Source: Tigriopus japonicus (Eukaryota > Arthropoda > Copepoda > Harpacticoida > Harpacticidae). From it: a stretch of 64,000 nucleotides of DNA. The stretch covers positions 29,554-93,553 of the forward strand of contig JAAGOF010000312.1 of NCBI GenBank assembly GCA_010645155.1, written 5' to 3'. The position numbers were made by a program, and so were the translations under genes. Below the pieces are notes generated by a model. The model saw nothing but the letters and a program-made list of their open reading frames with translations. It did not search any database and was not told the origin of the DNA. Positions 45,082 through 56,688 of the stretch are shown piece after piece. Positions within the stretch are counted from its first letter, which is position 1. Each line of letters begins with the position of its first letter.

Positions 45082-47860
45082 TAAAGAAGCTCATGTCACT
45101 AGTGATGGGGGGCAAACAAGAGATTGGGCAAGCTGTACTGACACAGCGCTTGGGCTTGCTGAAGCTTGGCATAGCTTGGGTGTCTGTACAAGTACTTTTC
45201 CCAGCTAACAGGTTTGCCAAATTTGCTAAGAATGAAGAATAAACTTGCCATCCGAATCTCACTAAACCAGGCTGATTCAGCTAAATAGGGCCCCACACCT
45301 TTGAAAGGATGTATTTTTAAGAAAATTACACACTTCAATTCTCTCACATGGGAAAATGCAAAAGATTTCGAGAATACTAAAAAAATATTTGGCATTTTAC
45401 TTTTTCATGCCGGCAACTCTGAGTAAACGAGATTGTTCCGGAAGTGTGACTTCTAGATCTCGGTCTTGATTAGCCTCAAAAGTGCATTCATGTGTGGCCT
45501 AGAACCGAAACAAAAAAAACATGGTTTTGCAAATGCTATGCAAATTGAAATATTTTTTGTATCACTTCCACTATTTATTGCTAAATTATTAAGGTCAAAA
45601 GATCATCGAAAATGCAACTTGACATTTTTTTCTTCTAAGTCACACTGCAAGTATCTTAACTCTTCAAAGAGCAACTGCCGGCAACTGCATCTTCCAATGT
45701 TCCTTGAGCTTGCCAAGTGTATTGGTGTATTGCCCAAGTAATGCTTGTCAACAACTTGTTCTTGGGTGTCTGTGATGACTCATTACTTGCCCAAGTCACA
45801 TCTCTACATGTCACAGACTGTGGCTCATGTACAAAGAAGCGAAAACTCCCTGAGCGTGCTCCCTTCTGATTGGTCGAGAAACGCAGCTGTGACAAGGCCT
45901 CCTGAAAAACCCTAACAAACTCGAACGAATGGAAACAAACTCTCTGGTAAGGCGAATTCATTCCTGCGATTCCTTGTCTTGGAGTCGGAGCTGTTGTGAT
46001 ACGTGAAAAACAAGAATTTGCAAATTTACTTTGACTTGAGGGTTAGATGTACGAGGAGCAATGTTGTTTGAAAATATTTCGAAAATCTATTGAGGGGTCC
46101 GGACGCGTATGTCAAAGAATGGTCAAGGCAATGGCGTTCAACATACTTTATTGTCCGGATACTAAAATCGAACTGACTAGAATGTAAAATGTCGGATGGA
46201 GGTAAAAGAGCAAAGCGCGTTAAACGGGAATACAAGGGTGACTAGAAATGCGTATCGTAATCATCGAACATCTATTTTCAACGGACTTTTTGTGCAACAT
46301 TCTCGAAGAACCAAACAAGGGGGTCGTTACATAAATTTAGACAAACGACTGAGTCGATGGCGACAATATTTTAGTTAGACACATCCTTAAGACTACTTGA
46401 GAGTTAAGTTGAAGAAAATGTTCAAAAAATATCTTTAAGCATGTTTTAAGTGACCGAATATCATGTTTATCTCATGACCTAATTAACAGAATTCAAATAC
46501 GTATCCAATAGCGCATTCACACCTCAAAACTGGTTTCAATGGAGTATTGGAATTTTAGATTCTTTCATCTATTTTCCTTAAATCTAAAAACCAAAGAATA
46601 ACCTCATTTCCAAGTGGCAGTTTATACCTTCAACAATCCATTTAATTACTTCATGCCCTTTTGGACGGAATACGCCCTGGGAGTACACCAATCCTATCCT
46701 TGAATCCATAACTCTGAATATTCACGGAACTTTCTTCGTGAAAGTCCTTTCCGTTTCGTCCACGGGCTTAACTGAGATTTACCCAATCAGTGAAATCATG
46801 CATGATTGATGGGATGGAGAAGATGATAGTTCTCAAAAATTACGGATCATTTGCTGACTAGATGGTTTAAGCACACGGCAAGACCTTGAATATGGACATG
46901 AAATTACATAAACGAAGGGAGAACTACTCTTAATGAGCAAAGAGTATACGAGCACTATTAGGAATAAGAATCCAATACATTTTTCAGGCTTTGTAGATTC
47001 CGAGCGAACGTGTGTTTACTGGAGGTTTTGGTTTGTTGGGGTAAGCGACCTTTACTAGAGACTGGCCGTCGTAGGCTAACACACGGTGCCGATGATTCAC
47101 GCTGGTGATTGGTCAATAGCATTCAGTTGAACATTCAGCTAATTCTAACGAAGTTCAATAACAAACCAGAGTGCTTCTTCTTTGTTGATTTTGTAGTGAT
47201 CTGACTTGGTGCCGGGGTTGCCAATTTACCGATGTGAAATCAAATTCCCCTCTATCTACCAGTCTTCATAAACCCGTTTTTCCGTTAAGGATCACCAAAA
47301 GGCAAGGCATCCCTGACTTTCGTGACTTCTGAGCAGGGTTGCAAATCAAACTCACATTCGTGTTTGCTCATATACAAGAGCAAAGCACCCATTCCGCAAG
47401 CAGTAACCCTACCTTGCAACCTCCCGTAAAAAAACTTGCACAAGCCCAGATTCCACATCACTAAGATTTTGTTGTCAATCACCCGATCGTGTGACATTAA
47501 TTAGCCCTTGTTAAAACTCCACACTAATTGAAATTCACTTTTTTCATATCGGGTAAATGCCTTAGACACATTTCTAGCAGACTTGAGGACTTTCAATAAC
47601 CAAACTGCCCTATCAAATGAGCAAAATAGTTTAGATGTGTTTCGTAGAAGAAAAGGTTCCTTTAATCATGAACTTCGGCTTCCCGCATGATGAATGACGT
47701 CACAGACAGTCCGTGCTGGGTCAGGCAATCATAAATTTGAATGCCAATCTCTGCCTTTTAGTATTTCTAGTTGGGGTTATTTCAAGCTTGGCCGTCTCGC
47801 CGCATTAAATTTTCTGTCGCTAGTGTCAAGTTTTCGTTTCTTTGTACATGAGGTTCTTTA
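45082..47860. mobile_element. 2.8-kb TAAAGAAGC-family element with 8-bp duplication
   Basis: Perfect octamers GCTAGTAC flank it (45074-45081, 47861-47868). The left end TAAAGAAGCTCATGT and the complement of the right end TAAAGAACCTCATGT are inverted. A hAT-like element sits 18 bases inside the left end. The interior has no transposase frame that I recognise, but holds an arm of the 10.3-kb foldback family at 46437-46560. The superfamily is unresolved: 8-bp duplications occur in hAT, P and Merlin groups. Confidence 0.75.
45100..45806. mobile_element. hAT-like non-autonomous element, TAGTGATGG family, copy 2
   Basis: Perfect octamers CATGTCAC flank it (45092-45099, 45807-45814). Ends TAGTGATGGGGGGC and ACATCTCTA. 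Compared with copy 1 it lacks the ~157-base block and has an extra ~125 bases at about 45606-45733. It lies inside the left end of the 2.8-kb element. Confidence 0.92.
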
Positions 47861-47877
47861 GCTAGTACAGATGGACA

Positions 47878-48230
47878 AATTGAATCTTTTAATCTTCCTC
47901 ACATGAGGTTGCTAGCTTCAGGATTGACATCATCCCTTTTATGGTACATCATCTTGCCAAATCAAGAATCGATTTCGCTTTGCATAGCGCCCCTGATCCA
48001 GAGTCGAATAAAGCTGGGGTGTCATTTGCGTTCGTCACCACAAGAGAGTCTTTACTACTGTTGGAAAAAAACAATCTTTCAATCTTTCTCACGCGAGGTT
48101 GCTAGCTTTAGGTTTGCCATCACCCCTCACATAGTACAACATCTTGCAAAATCAAGAAGCAAGTTCCTTCTACATAGCGCCCCTGAGCCAAAGACGAATA
48201 CAGCAAGGGGTGCCACTTGCGCTCACCTTC
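47878..48230 (+). repeat. Two tandem ~170-bp repeat units; third unit at 50168
   Basis: Units at 47878-48047 and 48066-48230 share GAGGTTGCTAGCTT, ACATCTTGC and CATAGCGCCCCTGA. A third unit lies at 50168-50325 in the same orientation. Another ~90-base pair (48270-48345 and 49250-49345, GGATTGGATTGTTTCCATCAC) links both places, so the whole cluster may stem from a larger duplicated block. The open frame 47903-48289 through it is a by-product. Confidence 0.7.
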
Positions 48231-48488
48231 AGAAGAAAGCCTTTTTCCTCACGAAATTCAACCGACAAATGATAGACGCTGAAGGCTAATTGGCAGACCT
48301 AGTTCAGCAACCTATCGTGAATATGATTGAAGATTGGATTGTTTCCATCACAGGGCGGATATACGCCAATTTTTGTTGGATGAGTTACAGCTGTTGAAGA
48401 GCAAAGGTTGCAGGTGAAAACTTGATATTTCCGAAGATTATTACTCAAGTTGTGCCCAAACAAACAACAAGTGACCCTGACTTCAACC

Positions 48489-49056
48489 TAGGGATGGGTG
48501 ACAGCGGCAATTTTGCCCTCAACTCCGACACCGACACCGCAAGGTTGACACCCACGCCGACACCGAAACCTGTGTTGAAGCTGCCCATCAACGTCGTGGT
48601 GTCGACATTGACACCGATAGCGTGTTCCTTATAATTAAGTCAAACAAAATGTGCCCTTCTGAGCTGCAATGTGGAGCACCAGTTTTGACAGACCTGTCCA
48701 TTCTAAAGACATTTAAGTTCATGTTAGTTCAACATGAATTGGAGAGAGGGAAAATAAGCTTACATTTTACAATACCCTAGCTGGGTGTGCGATTTTCTTG
48801 CTTTGCAAGTCTGTTTTTGGAGTTTGGTAAGCGTTTATTTTTATGATGGAACAAAATTAATGATATTGGATTTTGTTTAGTCCTTCACATTTACAATCAA
48901 ATTGGGATCAAGTTTTTGGGCGGGCAGTGCGTTTTTCAAAAACTCTTGAAGCCTTAAAATGTCGGCACCAGAGACCTGGTGTTGATGCTGACACCGAAAG
49001 CCCAAAAAGTTGGTGTCACCACCTTGGCACCGATACCGGCTTCTCGCCCATCCCTA
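48489..49056. mobile_element. hAT-like non-autonomous element, TAGGGATGGG ends
   Basis: Perfect octamers CTTCAACC flank it (48481-48488, 49057-49064). Ends TAGGGATGGG and CCCATCCCTA are exact inverted copies. Both subterminal regions carry many GACACCGACACC-like units, which may serve as transposase-binding repeats. Confidence 0.93.
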
Positions 49057-50811
49057 CTTCAACCCTACAAACGAAACAAACTTGTTTGGGCACAACTGCT
49101 TGGGAAACGTAACAGCCAACGGTCAGCTGGGGCCTGAAAACTGTCCAAACTGTCCAAAATGTTAGGCCTGTCTGCCCCAGCGTCTCCTCTCTGCCAACTC
49201 TGTGGTTTCCATCACTAGTCTTTACCCCCTTTACCACATAGCATTCAACAAAAAATGATGTACTCGGAAGGCTAATTGGCTGACCTAGATATCCAACCTA
49301 TCGTGAAAATGATTGAGGATTGGATTGTTTCCATCACTACTAGCTAGTAGATGCACAGCAAGAAGAGTAAGGGAAGCCAAGCAAGGAAGAGAGAGTCGGG
49401 AAGAGCCTTAGATCATTTATTAATCACTCGATAGCGTGAAAGCTTTAGTCAGGCTGATTTGGCAGGTGGAGCGGAATGCATTGAATTTGTGAGGAAAATG
49501 TCGCCCTGACAACTGTTGAGCGGACAGTTAGTGTGACCAAACATGCGAATCAAGACCAACTTTTTAAACTTGTTCTTGAAGCCACAAGTTATTTTTTGTC
49601 CATATATGTATTGGATTAACCCTACATAACGCAAAAGCTTGAAATTGTGTTCTTCCTACCAATGACTTATTCAATGCATTGGCAAAAAAGTTCCTAGAAA
49701 TCCAAGGCATGGTCACCTAATGGTTCTTTCAAGAAAGTGACCACTTGCAAGAACAAAAAACATATGGGTATATTGAGATTTGACAACACCTATCAATCAG
49801 AAATGACCACTACATCAGGAAATTAAGTTTTTTTTGGTAAAATTTTGAGCATGGCCAATTTAGCATGGGCGGCAAAACTGACCGGAGGGGTCCGGTAATG
49901 TGATTTACACGCTAGAAGCAATCTTAGGCCAAAACTAAACAAAATCATACAATTTATAATAGGACAGAAACATTTTAAAAGGCCGACAGATTCGAACATG
50001 TATTTAAAGCTAATGGGTTCAAATATGGGCAAAAGAAATAGACATTGTTTTTCTTTGTTTTAGTTTTTGTTCGGGGGAGGGAACTTTTGTTGATGTTTAT
50101 TTATTGGCCTTTGGATCTACATGGTAATCGACCACTGATCTCATTGATAGGGTGCTAGGTACGAATGGAAAAATCCAATCTTTCAATCTTTCTCACATAA
50201 GGTTGCTAGCTTTTGGAATGCCACCACCTCTGGTAAAGGACACCATCTTGTAAAATCAAAAATCAATTTCGCTTTGCATAGCGCCCCTGATCCAAAGTCG
50301 AACAAAGCAGGGGTGCCACTTGCTATGATAGGGTGTAGAATAGTAGGGATTTGTATTTGATATTGTGGAAATTCTTAATATCATTAAACGCCATGAAAAA
50401 TAAAGCCTTTTTTGGCTTTTTCGGTCTCAAAATGTTGCCATATAAAAAAACCTTCATATGTTCCCCAAAAATTATGGTAACGATAGGAAAAAATCTTTAT
50501 TTTTCCTCTTTGGATTGTCTTCAAAGTTTGGTCGGGACCTGGTCACCTTGCAGTGCAGATACAATGAGCCGAGAAAAACATCAGAGAAGACCAATTTTAC
50601 GCTGATTTCCAGCATGGTTGTTAAGACGACATATAAGATGCTAGGTTTGACATCTTACCTCCTTTTCCTTGACAATAATCAAATGATCAAAATGACAATA
50701 ATTTAAAGCTGAATGACTGATCTCACTTATAAATGACACAAAAATTATTTCAAGGTTGCGTGAGCAAAAAAGAACAAAGTTCCGTTGTGAGGTGGGGTAT
50801 GGACGGCAGTC

Positions 50812-51502
50812 GGAGTCACTTGCATGCTACATAGACGCCGACATGACAGCTGACTCAGGCCAGCCAAGCCATCCCTCTACTTGCACTCACTGTCTTGACT
50901 ATCAGGGTTGTTGGAGGGGTCGTCGCAATACAAACGTATGTATGACCGAGTTGAACTAATGTCGCGATAAAAATCAATGTACGACCGAGTTGAGTTGAAC
51001 TGATGTCGCGAGACAAACGGATGCACTACCTAGAGACGCACTACCGAGTACTGCTACTAGTATCAGTACTACTGATGGATACAAGTTCGAGATGAACGAA
51101 CGACTGCAGGAAGGAGCTGTCACTCCAGAGTGATTTGAAGGCATGAACTTAATTTCACGTAGTTGAGGCTCTGTTTTTTTTTTATCTAGATTAGGGAGGC
51201 AACGAAATTTGTGTTCAATTTAGGGTCCATACCACCTTTGGCAGCCCTCTTTAAATTTTAGTTTCTGACCTGTCTGAAGCCTTTACTCAGACTTGATATT
51301 CTTATAACCTCCAACAAGGGTGATTAAACATGCTCAAAATGGCATGGCCTATATCTAATGTATTAACAGATCACTTGTATTTGATTACTTCACGTCTACA
51401 ACGCACATATTTTGACCCAATGGCATGGCTTTACGTCCACTATATCTGGCAAATCTGAAGTCAGCTGTCGTGTCGGCGTCTATGTAGCATGCTAGTGACT
51501 CC
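50812..51502. repeat. Inverted repeat abutting the assembly gap
   Basis: The block 50812-50860 (GGAGTCACTTGCATGCTACA, ACGCCGACATGACAGCTGAC) matches the reverse complement of 51456-51502, which touches the run of N. The loop contains two tandem copies of a GACCGAGTTGAACT...GATGTCGCGA-like unit (50939-51012). Confidence 0.8.
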
Positions 51503-51781
51503 NNNNNNNNNNNNNNNNNNNNNNNNNNNNNNNNNNNNNNNNNNNNNNNNNNNNNNNNNNNNNNNNNNNNNNNNNNNNNNNNNNNNNNNNNNNNNNNNNN
51601 NNNNNNNNNNNNNNNNNNNNNNNNNNNNNNNNNNNNNNNNNNNNNNNNNNNNNNNNNNNNNNNNNNNNNNNNNNNNNNNNNNNNNNNNNNNNNNNNNNNN
51701 NNNNNNNNNNNNNNNNNNNNNNNNNNNNNNNNNNNNNNNNNNNNNNNNNNNNNNNNNNNNNNNNNNNNNNNNNNNNNNNNN
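51503..51781. other. Assembly gap (279 N)
   Basis: Unknown bases. It starts exactly where the right arm of the inverted repeat would continue. Confidence 0.99.
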
Positions 51782-51872
51782 GGAAAAGTCCAAAAAAGTG
51801 GGACCGAGAGCCATTCTTAATACATACTAGTGGGTCCAGCCCATGAATCTTCCAGCTTTGGTTTGGTAGGCC

Positions 51873-52224
51873 TAAAGAAGCTCATGGGAAAGAGGCGAAA
51901 ACTAAGCCAAGTTGTTGGGGTTTTTTGAAGCTTTGATTGTTTGCCATTGTTGTCGCCAATATCAACACAGGAAGTCCAAATTGCAAACAAATTTGATTTT
52001 ACGATCAGTTTAAGTAAATCATGCCAATACCGATCTATTCAGTTGTCATATTGCATAATAAGCAGTGCGCAAGTTATTGTGTTAATATTTTTCGGATCAA
52101 AAGGCTCCTTTTCTTGCATTTTTTTCTCTCGAGCTTCTCTGTTTGTTGGGCTTTTTTGAAGCTTCACGTTAACGCCACTTGTTGCTAGTGTCAAGTTTAT
52201 GCTTCTTTCCCAAGCGCTTCTTTA
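51873..52224. mobile_element. Small TAAAGAAGC-family element
   Basis: Flanking octamers GGTAGGCC and GGTATGCC differ at one base. Ends TAAAGAAGCTCATGGGAAAG and the complement of the right end TAAAGAAGCGCTTGGGAAAG are inverted. No gene inside. Related fragments lie at 25142 and 35298, and the 2.8-kb element has the same ends. Confidence 0.82.
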
Positions 52225-52232
52225 GGTATGCC

Positions 52233-53480
52233 CAGTCTACACAAAGTGATGGGCCTTGATCCAAAAGTGGTTGCCGACCCTTGTGCCAAGGTGGTTCAAG
52301 GAAACATTTTCGTATCAGAAATACATCTAAACTATTTGACGCAGTTGAGAGCGCACTTTGGTTGGTGAAAACTCTCGAGCTTTCTCCAAATGTGTCTAAA
52401 GTATTTGCTTGTTATGTAAAAAGTTAATTTTGATTAGTGAGGAGCTTAAACAAGAACCAATTAATGTCTCACGATCCAGTTACTGACAACAAAATCTACA
52501 AAAATAAGAATTACTCTGGTTTGCAATTGAACTTTGTCGGAATCAGCTGAATGTCCAAATGAATGCTAGTGCTTTCTCAGGACGAATTACAGAAATACAG
52601 CTTAAGGCCTGGCATTGCACTAATATGAGAGGTTATTTCAAAGCAGTAAATGTTCCGTTGAATTTTCATTGTTGTAACTCGGCCTTAAGTGGTATTCTGT
52701 AATATGTCCTTCGTTGAGTCATCCTTGGCTAGTGATGTGTTTAGAACCAGGAGTGCTGCCAGTTTTGACTCGGAAGTTTATCGTTTTTAATTTTAGCACA
52801 CCAGCCATAGGTTTACCACGTAGACAATTGGGCAAACGAGTTCAAGGCGTTCTGATTCAAAAGTACCCCTCTAATCCTTGCACCTTGAAAGACTGCTTTG
52901 TTTGCAAGCAAAGTGCTTAACCAGCATTCTTCAAATCTTGGCATTTCATTTACACACTGCTCTCAAGCAAATTCAAACAATTATATCGGAAACAAAAATG
53001 TGACTTATTGTCTTTCTAATTTCAGTTTTTTCTTACTTTTTCATTTATTTAACACTGTGCTCAAGTTGGCTCCTCAAGCACTAAATCCCTCTTTTCCGCC
53101 CAGGTTCTGGTGAAAACAAGCAATTGCGTATCCTGAACCTGAGGAAATATGATTCCATGGCATCGATGTGTCTTGGGAAAATATTGTTGTCTATTTCCAT
53201 CAAAATCATGACATGAACTAAACAAAATATTACTGAGATACAATATACAATACAAAAGCAATCAATGCTCATTGCTCAAATGCTTAAAACATGACCCACG
53301 TGGTTGGTGACACTTTTGTGACTTTTTGGGCATATCTACTGAGCATGCAACACAACACAATAAAAAGGTACTTGTGTGCTTGGAGAGTGACTCAAATTGA
53401 ACACCCTGAAAACAAAGGAAGTTCTTCACTCAAGAAAGTTTGGTACATTTTTCCAAACTCAAATGATATTAAAACGTAAG
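52233..53480. other. Intergenic, dispersed repeat at 53245-53380
   Basis: Contains the second copy of the 43.1-kb repeat. No gene recognised. Confidence 0.45.
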
Positions 53481-53485
53481 GAACA

Positions 53486-53670
53486 TGTGTTATCTTAATA
53501 TAATAAGAACGGAAGTGGACATGGATTTATTTATTCAGGTAAATTCTAGAGTTCCAGAAACAGGAATGATACTATTGAAGATGTATGGAAGTGAACAGAA
53601 CGGAGGAGAGCACGAGCTGTAGTTATGGAAGAAAAGCGGGAAGAACATTTGATTTGAAATATCTTTAACA
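53486..53670 (-). repeat. 3' LTR (185 bp) with polypurine tract
   Basis: On the minus strand it starts TGTTAAAGATATTTC and ends GATAACACA. GGGGGGAGG at 53671-53679 just before it is the polypurine tract for plus-strand priming. AATAAATAAA-like sequence at about 53526 can serve as a poly(A) signal. Confidence 0.88.
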
Positions 53671-54830
53671 CCTCCCCCCAATCAAATGAAACATTTGATT
53701 CTATTGTTAAAATTGAAATCGCACGTTTTTTTTCCTTTAATCGTTTGCTCCGCCTTGGAAGTGAAATGAGGGGATTGCCAACAACTGTATCATCTTTATC
53801 ATCATCATCATCATTATTGGGCATTTGTTCGCGTTTGTCCATTCGAAGAAATCGGCGATTTCTGGTGTAGTGACGGGATCCCACGGAAATAACATAAGAT
53901 CGGCCATTTGAACGGATGGCGTGAACTGTTCCTTGGCGATCCCACAATTTTGAATTCGGATTTTGAATCCATACTCGATCTCCCACTTGCAATTGACTCA
54001 ATTCACTCGAACTCAAATCGTAAAACGCTTTATCTTTGTGGTACTCTTTGGTTCGTTTTTCCAAAGACTTCGATCTTTCAAGATCGCTCATCGGCTGATA
54101 TGCCAATGGATGAGCCGGTATACGAGTCCTCAGACTTTGGCCAAATAACCATTGGGCTGGAGATCGACCATCTTCCCGAGGAATATTGCGCCACTCGAGA
54201 AGAGCTGCATTGAATGATTCGTGATCGAGTCTCCCATTCTCCCAATGCTTTTTCACCAAAATCTTCAGCATTTTCACTGCAGCATCTGCATGTCCATTTG
54301 ATTGTGGATGGAAGGCAGAACTGATGATGGGGATAATCTTCTCTTGATCACAGAATCGCGCAAATTTGGTGGACGCAAACTGCGGGCCACCGTCTGTGCG
54401 GATCTTGGCGGGTATACAAAACAACGCAAAAATCCGCTTCATTGCTTGACAAACCTCTCGAGAATTCGGCGTTTTGGCAAAAAATTCAATACACGCCAAC
54501 CCGAAAATCGATCAACGAAAGCCGGAAAAAATCGACCTCCGTATTCGAACAAGTCGGCACTTACACTTTCGAATGGGCGATGGGGAAATGGATCAGACAT
54601 CAAGGTTTCTTCGGGCAGAGATGGCAGGTATTTTTGACAAATTTGACAGTTCTCGATCAATGATACGATATCGTTCTTTAGACCGGGCCAATAAAATAGA
54701 TCTTGAGCTCGATTGTACGTCCTCGTCATCCCTTGATGAGGAAGGTGGAGAAGACGGAGGACTTCTCGACGCGCACTGGATGGGACGAGAATCTTTCGAC
54801 ACTTGATGAGAATTAACCCGTCTTACACAA
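53546..54830 (-). pseudogene. Gypsy integrase, frameshifted, Glu replaced by Asp
   Basis: The HHCC finger reads LLHLPHQGMTRTYNRAQ, FYWPGLKND and CQICQK. The core begins ADLFEYGGRFFPAFVDRFSG (first Asp), then a shift near 54480 leads to IRTDGGPQFAS (second Asp). The third acidic position is in HPQSNGHADAAVK: Asp instead of Glu. The C-terminal part has VGDRVWIQNPNSKLWDRQG, the usual GPY/F-like end without chromodomain. The frame runs on through the polypurine tract into the 3' LTR and stops at 53546. A frameshift plus the active-site change make it inactive or impaired. Confidence 0.9.
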
Positions 54831-54951
54831 AGAGATCGTCCCAAATTCGCTTGAAGGGGCGAGCATGAACGGGCAAATTGACTTTCGTGATTGTGTCATC
54901 CAAGAGAGAGTCCGCCAAGATGATATATTTGGGATCAGTCAGTGCAGCTTT

Positions 54952-55788
54952 CTAGAAGAGTTCAAGAGAAGGATCTACCTCCAATTCGCACACTTGAATG
55001 GCACTGATAATTGATCCCCGGACGTGATGATCGGTACAGACATCAACATCCTCATTTTTTCCCTCCGGACTAGAGACAGGTGCGTGGCTGAGCGCATCGG
55101 CGATGCAATGATGTTTGCCTTTGGCCCATTCAACGGTGCAAACATTTCCGCCGAGCTTTTCTTTAAGACGTTGAAGCCGTGGATTTCCAATTGCATCCAA
55201 TGATCGACTATTCATTATTGGAATCAAAGGTTTATGGTCAGTGATGACGACAAAACGCTCGGCCCCTTGCAAGTAGATTTTGCATTTTTGAACGGCCCAT
55301 ACAATGGCAAGAAGCTCAATCTCACAAACAGCGTAATTGGATTCCGCATCACTTATAAATCTCGATCCACATTGGACGAGCTTCCAGTTCGGACTATCCC
55401 TTCCATGATCTTGGAGAAGAGCAAACCCGAAGCCTTGGAGGCGTGACGCGTCCGTTAATAAACGAATTGGAAGAGACGAATCGAAGTGAGCTAATATGGG
55501 AGCTGAAGAAAGCATTCGACACGCATCCTTGAATACAGGTGTGTGGACATCTTCTTGCCAAACAAATGCGTTTTTGGTTGACATCAGGGATCTCAAAGGT
55601 GCGACGGCTTTTAAGATGTTGGGAGTGAAAGAGCCGAGTTGATTGACTAAACCAAGAAAGGCACGAAGATCTGTGATGTTACACGGTTTAGGAAAGTCTC
55701 TAATTGCCGACAGCTTGGCTGGGTCTGGACTGATTCCACGATCACTGATCACAAATCCGACATAAGAGACCTCCTTCTTACCAAACAC
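54952..55788 (-). pseudogene. Gypsy RNase H domain
   Basis: Following the reverse transcriptase connection (LRAFLGLVNQLGSF, VAPLRSLMSTKNAFVW), the RNase H shows IRLLTDASRLQGFGFAL (catalytic Asp), YAVCEIELLAIVWAV (catalytic Glu) and VVITDHKPLIPIM (Asp). The tail EWAKGKHHCIADALSHAP is the usual end of gypsy RNase H. It removes RNA from RNA-DNA hybrids. The frame is intact to a stop at 54952. Confidence 0.92.
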
Positions 55789-56649
55789 GAACTTCTTAGG
55801 TAAAGGGTCATCTTATGCTTGCGACATCTTTCCAATACTGCACGTACTGACTCGTGCATTTCTGCAAACGACGAACCGAACACCACAATGTCGTCCACAA
55901 CTGTTAGAACATTCTTCAATCCGTGTAAGGCTCGATCTCCTCTGGCACAGTACTCGTCCCCAGAACAATTCAGACCCATTGGGACTCTGCAGAAACGTTT
56001 TCGTCCCCAAGGTGTCAAGAAAGTCGTCAATTTTCGGGATTCTTTGGACAAGGGAACTTGCCAGTACCCCTTTGTCGCGTCCAAAACACTGAAAAAAATT
56101 GATCCCGGGGGAAATCGACGACATTATATCCTTTGTTGAAGGAAACGGGTGGATTGGACGGCGGATGTAACGATTCAACTGTTGGTAATCGACAACAAGA
56201 CGAACACCTCCATCTGGTTTACCAATAACCATGAAGGGAGCAATCCAATCAGTGGGTTCATCATCCGCGTCCTCCACAACTTCCATCGATTCCATAAAAT
56301 CCAGTTCAGTCTTTGCGTTGTCACGGTAGGCATATGGAATTGAATGAACTACCGTACGCATAAATGGTTCAACATTTTTCATATTCTTCAAATGAATTTT
56401 CATTGGAGGGCCTTCCATCGCTTTGAATGACGTCATTGAGTCAAACACGTCTGAAAATTCTTGTAGGAGCTCATTACGAGTTGATTTGATCATCTCGTGG
56501 GATGGAATCTCTTTTTTATCTTGAGTTGTGGACAATTGGTTACAAATACGTATTTCACTTACTCCACACCTCCTAGCGTCTTGTTCAGAGAATGGAAATG
56601 TGGTTGGAATCATTGATAAATCCATCATCGTTGACCATCCAATGAGCAT
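55750..56649 (-). pseudogene. Gypsy reverse transcriptase, frameshifted
   Basis: The first frame carries the thumb-side motifs WIAPFMVIGKPDGGVRLVVD and RRPIHPFPSTKDI. Near 56085 the frame shifts, and FDATKGYWQVPLSK (first catalytic Asp) and VLTVVDDIVVFGS (the YXDD box as VVDD) lie in the next one. A second shift near 55800 leads into the RNase H frame at KKEVSYVGFVISDRG. It converts element RNA to DNA in the virus-like particle. All catalytic residues are still encoded, but not in one frame. Confidence 0.9.
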
Positions 56650-56688
56650 CTTGTCGGTATCTGGGCTTATATACAGTTTGGCTTTAGC

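Noticed and set aside
47903..48289. 128-codon open frame as a gene
   Set aside because: It is a reading through two repeat units that recur elsewhere.
54302..54806. Plus-strand frames over the gypsy integrase
   Set aside because: They are shadows of the minus-strand integrase and RNase H frames.
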